Below are positions 60,782-64,000 of a stretch of DNA of 64,000 nucleotides, one piece after another. The notes beneath the pieces were generated by a model. The model was given only the letters and a program-made list of their open reading frames with translations. It was not told the DNA's origin and did no database searches. Source of the DNA: Podarcis raffonei (Eukaryota; Chordata; Lepidosauria; Squamata; Lacertidae); assembly GCF_027172205.1 (NCBI RefSeq), contig NC_070617.1, positions 1,495,501 through 1,559,500 of the forward strand. Reading direction: 5' to 3'. Made by a program: the position numbers and the translations under genes. The stretch's first letter is position 1, and the number at the start of each line of letters is the position of its first letter.

Positions 60782-61680
60782 GTGTCTGAATGAATGAATC
60801 TTTATTTGTGTCAGCCATCGGCCACAGCAATAAAAGACAATATGATATACAAAGAATAGAAATAAAAAGTCAATTATATAAAATACAGTTTAGGGTTTTG
60901 AATCAACAGTCAAATAGTGGATCTTATTCTGATTGCCCCAGCTAAAAACCTTGCAGCCTTTGGTGTCACCTGCTCATCTTGATCTGCCAAGAGAAAGGAC
61001 ACTGTGGCAGTGGTTGGGTGACCCAGAATAGACAATAAAAGAAGGATGATAACCTCATTCCTCAAGTCTTTATTAAAAGTGCAAGCCAGAAGGGCATGCA
61101 CCACCGATTTGGTACTGCCATCTCCACAGGGACATAAGCATTTTTCGTGTGGAATCTGTTGGAATCGTCCCTCAAGTACAGCTGAGGGCAATACATTCAA
61201 TCTTGTGAGGGTAAAAACACGCCTATATTTTAGAATTGCTAGGTTATGCAGATATGGTGCCATAGAGTCGAAATGGGAAGGTGGAAAAAAGTCATACCAT
61301 AGGCAAAATTTCCTTATTGTGGCCAAGTTGCTCTGACGCTCGATATCATTTAGGCGCTGACAAATGAGACTGTTTGCTTTACTAAAACCCAAAGTGAGTA
61401 GCTGTTGTGGTGATAAACCACAAGAGTGATGTTTTTGGTAGACAATTTTAGTCCAGGCCCTCTTGTGACCATCTTGCAGCACTAGGGATATTAGACCGGG
61501 GCGATTTGAGTTTAGGCAAAGCCAATAGTTAAGTGTCCTACACCAGATCCATAATTCTACCAAGGGAAGATTAGCTTCTAGGTGCAATGATGCATATGGG
61601 ACACAGAGTGGTGTCTGGATTCTACAGGTATTGGGCTTGAACCACACTATTTCCCCGACAATACTTTCATCATCTGATTA
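60782..61680 (-). mobile_element. LINE ORF2 C-terminal part and 3' UTR (clade uncertain)
   Basis: An open frame of 245 codons (61647-60910) has VFTLTRLNVLPSAVLEGRF, then the Cys/His motif CLCPCGDGSTKSVVHALLACTF and a KAARFLAGAIRIR end. The motif order matches the C-terminus of non-LTR retrotransposons, but I cannot assign the clade. The 3' UTR ends near AATAAAGATTCATTCATTCAG. Confidence 0.65.
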
Positions 61681-62340
61681 CACCACAAAAGCATGAAAAT
61701 TAAGCCTAGTCTTTACACAGGTCGCTGAAGAAATAACACAAGGGGCTTGCTGGATGCTTTGTGCATTTTAGCAGAGTTAGGCTTGGTTCATATCTCGTTG
61801 CCTTCATGAAGCAAGAGTGTGGGAAAAAAGATAAGAGAAAAGTTGTGATCTTTGGGAATAATGGGACACGGCAATCTAAAATGTGACATCCAGGAATTAT
61901 AGTTGGATGCTTCTCAGCTTTGAAATTCCCAGCCAAAAGGCATTTACCTAAACGTTTTATTTGGTTCTTAGTACTTTCAGAGGGTTAGAATTTACAAAAA
62001 AGCAGGAAAAGTTGTTGAACGGTGTATGTTTAGATTTTGATTGCTACTTTGCAATTCCACCTGCAAGTGGCAAAACATGGGGGGGGGGCAGTGGTTGGTG
62101 TAACAACTCACCTTACAGCAGAAAATATTGGTTAAATGGCCCTGCCCAAAACCATTCAAATATCCATGGTGATGTTTTGCTTCACTAGCAGCAGGATGGG
62201 TGATTAGCAGTGATTCAGAGGAAAGCCACTCTCTTCATTCTTCAGCCTGGTCTGGGACCTTTTTATACCAATGTTTCTGTAGGCAATGGGGGCTTTCAAA
62301 GAGTTTCTTTTCTGAAGGTCCACTGAAAGACTATCAGCTC
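61681..62340. other. Intergenic, nothing recognised
   Basis: No gene or clear repeat apart from a short G run near 62080. Confidence 0.4.
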
Positions 62341-62440
62341 TGGTACTAGGGCACACCTTCCAACATTTTCTCTGATGAAAACAGGGACATCTTTCTCATT
62401 CATTCATTCATTTCTACCCCACCCATCTGACTGGGTAGGT

Positions 62441-62497
<57 letters not shown>

Positions 62498-62735
62498 ATA
62501 AAACATTAAACTTTAACAAACATCTCTATGCAGGGCTGCCTTCAGATGTCTTCTAGAGGCTGCACAGTTACTTATCTCCTTGCCTCAGGAGTCACATAAC
62601 TCCATACCCTCCAACATTTCTCTGATGAAAATAGGGACATCCTATGGAAAAGCAGCACATTCTGATCAAATCAGAAACTGGGATGGCTTCTGTAAATCCA
62701 GGACTGTTGCTGGAAAATAGGGACGCTTGGAGGTT
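62341..62735. repeat. Composite of two MITE-like copies around an L2-type tail
   Basis: CCTTCCAACATTTTCTCTGATG (62357) and CCCTCCAACATTTCTCTGATG (62607) are two copies of one repeat. Between them lie an antisense L2-type 3' end (TTTCTACCCCACCCATCTGACTGG, GGGCTGCCTTCAGATGTC) and a (TA)n run at 62441-62489. The second copy ends CGCTTGGAGGT, inverted to its ACCCTCCAA start. Confidence 0.5.
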
Positions 62736-63400
62736 CCGCTAGGGACCCATTCGAACCCCAAAGCAGCAGCATAACTCAGGGCCCCCTTCATCCCCGAACG
62801 ACCAGTGCATCCCATAGTCCCAACGATCCTCGCGATTCCTGCCGAAACCGTTGTCTAGGGGACAACACACAAGGCCTCGTTCTCTGGGTTCACAGGATGG
62901 CCTCACTGAACAGCCCTCTCTGTTCCAGTCAACCTGCAGGTTCAGAGAGAAAGAGAAACAGCTAAAGAACACAATGCAGTAGACTCTGGGGTGCAGCTCC
63001 TAAAAGAGTTTATGAGCACTGGAGGCCACCTAAACCCTGGTTTAATCCGTGGCCAGGCCCAGTTTGATCTGAGAAGGGCAGATGGCTTAACTATACTGCT
63101 TAGTTCAAGTATTTGGGGAGTTTGCTTCTACTGACTGCTGGATCACTCATCTGCATAGGTGACGTTGTTCCGCATCTGAAAGTTGGCTTATAAACTGCTG
63201 AAAGTTCAGAATGCGAAATTGCTTCTATTGGCATCATTTACTGTGCTTACTCATGGCTGTTTTTGCCAGCTGGCCTGGACCCCTTTCCCACTGCACATGT
63301 CACTGGTTCCAACTGCCTTAGGAGGCAGAGAAGCAGGGTCATCTGTTCTGGGAGTTGTGGCAACATCTGGGCCCCCTATCCTTCAAACAACATTATTGGA
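62736..63400. other. Intergenic, nothing recognised
   Basis: Slightly GC-rich. The open frames (62739-62972 minus, 63183-63422 plus) have no domain I recognise. Confidence 0.4.
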
Positions 63401-63407
63401 CACGGGT

Positions 63408-63778
63408 GGCGCTGTGGTCTAAACCTCTGAGCCTCTTGGGCTTGCCATTCGGAAGGTGGGCAGTTCGAATCCCTGTGACGGGGTGAGTTCCCATTGCTCT
63501 GTCCCAGCTCCTGCCAACCTAGCGGTTCGAAAGCACACCGGTGCAAGTAGATAAATAGGTACTGCTGTAGCAGAAAGGTTAACGGTGTTTCTGTGTGCTC
63601 TGGTTTCTGTCATGGTGTTCTGTTGCACCAGAAGCAGATTAGTCATGCTAGCCACAAGCCCCGGAAAGCTGTCTGTGGGCAAACACCAGCTCCCTTGGCC
63701 TGAAAGCAAGATGAGTGCCACAACCCCATAGTTGCCTTTGACTGGACTTAACCGTCTAGGGGTCCTTTACCTTTTTTA
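63408..63778 (+). mobile_element. Sauria-type SINE
   Basis: It begins GGACACGGGTGGCGCTGTGG, has the B box GTTCGAATCC, and ends AGGGGTCCTTTACC. It is the same family as 25548-25920, in opposite orientation and nearly full length. Confidence 0.82.
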
Positions 63779-64000
63779 CCTATTAGAGTGACAAAACCTG
63801 ACAAATTCCATATATTTCTTAATTGCTAGTAGGCTGCACAGATCCATACGATTGTAGGGATAGATGAGGAGGAGTGCTGGCGATTGCCTGACCAAGTGGC
63901 CTCCAAGGAAAGTTCAGGAGAGGACAGTTTGGACCCAGGCTGGTGGTGGTGGGAGACAGGACACAGTCCAGAGGAGGAGGAGAGGTGAGGAAAAGTGGAA

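Noticed and set aside
61046-61336. Plus-strand frame of 96 codons
   Set aside because: Antisense shadow of the LINE C-terminal frame on the minus strand.
62739-62972. Minus-strand frame with many Cys and Arg
   Set aside because: Short, no recognisable domain, and no splice or repeat context to support it.

Overview
The window is vertebrate genomic DNA from a squamate reptile, probably a lizard (lacertid-like by its repeats, but the species cannot be fixed from sequence alone). The evidence is multi-exon genes with consensus GT/AG splice sites, CR1, L2-type and L1 LINEs, a Sauria-type SINE with a Bov-B-like tail, hAT and Tigger-like MITEs, and long GATA arrays. Its main content is a cluster of vomeronasal type-2 receptor (V2R) genes, which are class C GPCRs that detect pheromone and prey chemicals.

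Five V2R genes lie head-to-tail on the minus strand; I call them A to E. A spans about 3.1-10.5 kb, B 12.9-20.5 kb, C 22.5-30.3 kb, D 31.8-46.1 kb and E 49.3-57.8 kb. A sixth copy, of which only the last exon is inside the window (85-970), lies on the plus strand, tail-to-tail with A. All five minus-strand genes share one six-exon plan. Exon 1 (about 220-266 bp) carries the signal peptide. Exon 2 (292 bp), exon 3 (861 bp; 858 in E) and exon 4 (228 bp; 255 in B) form the Venus-flytrap ligand domain. Exon 5 (127 bp) is the cysteine-rich linker. Exon 6 (902 bp; 893 in E) is the seven-helix domain. Spliced in silico, B, D and E give open frames of 885, 889 and 887 aa. A appears frame-broken between signal peptide and mature protein in exon 1. 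C has CT in place of GT at its exon 2 donor. The plus-strand copy is frame-shifted in exon 6. A block of about 70 bp just upstream of exon 1 recurs in A, C, D and E, and is a candidate shared promoter/5' UTR module. A second decayed exon-1-plus-block module sits about 450 bp upstream of A's exon 1. A stray exon-3-like V2R relic lies between B and C.

Mobile elements fill the introns and spacers. A near-complete 6.1-kb L1 with a 13-bp target-site duplication sits in intron 4 of D, only 27 bp from the exon 5 splice acceptor. A Tigger-like MITE with an internal minisatellite lies 25 bp from the exon 4 donor of A. A GATA array of about 700 bp lies in intron 2 of B. A nearly perfect palindrome of about 140 bp begins directly after the stop codon of E. 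From 57.9 kb to the end I see no host gene, only LINEs (one nested inside another), SINEs, an LTR-like fossil and unexplained intergenic DNA. I did not find a non-V2R gene system.
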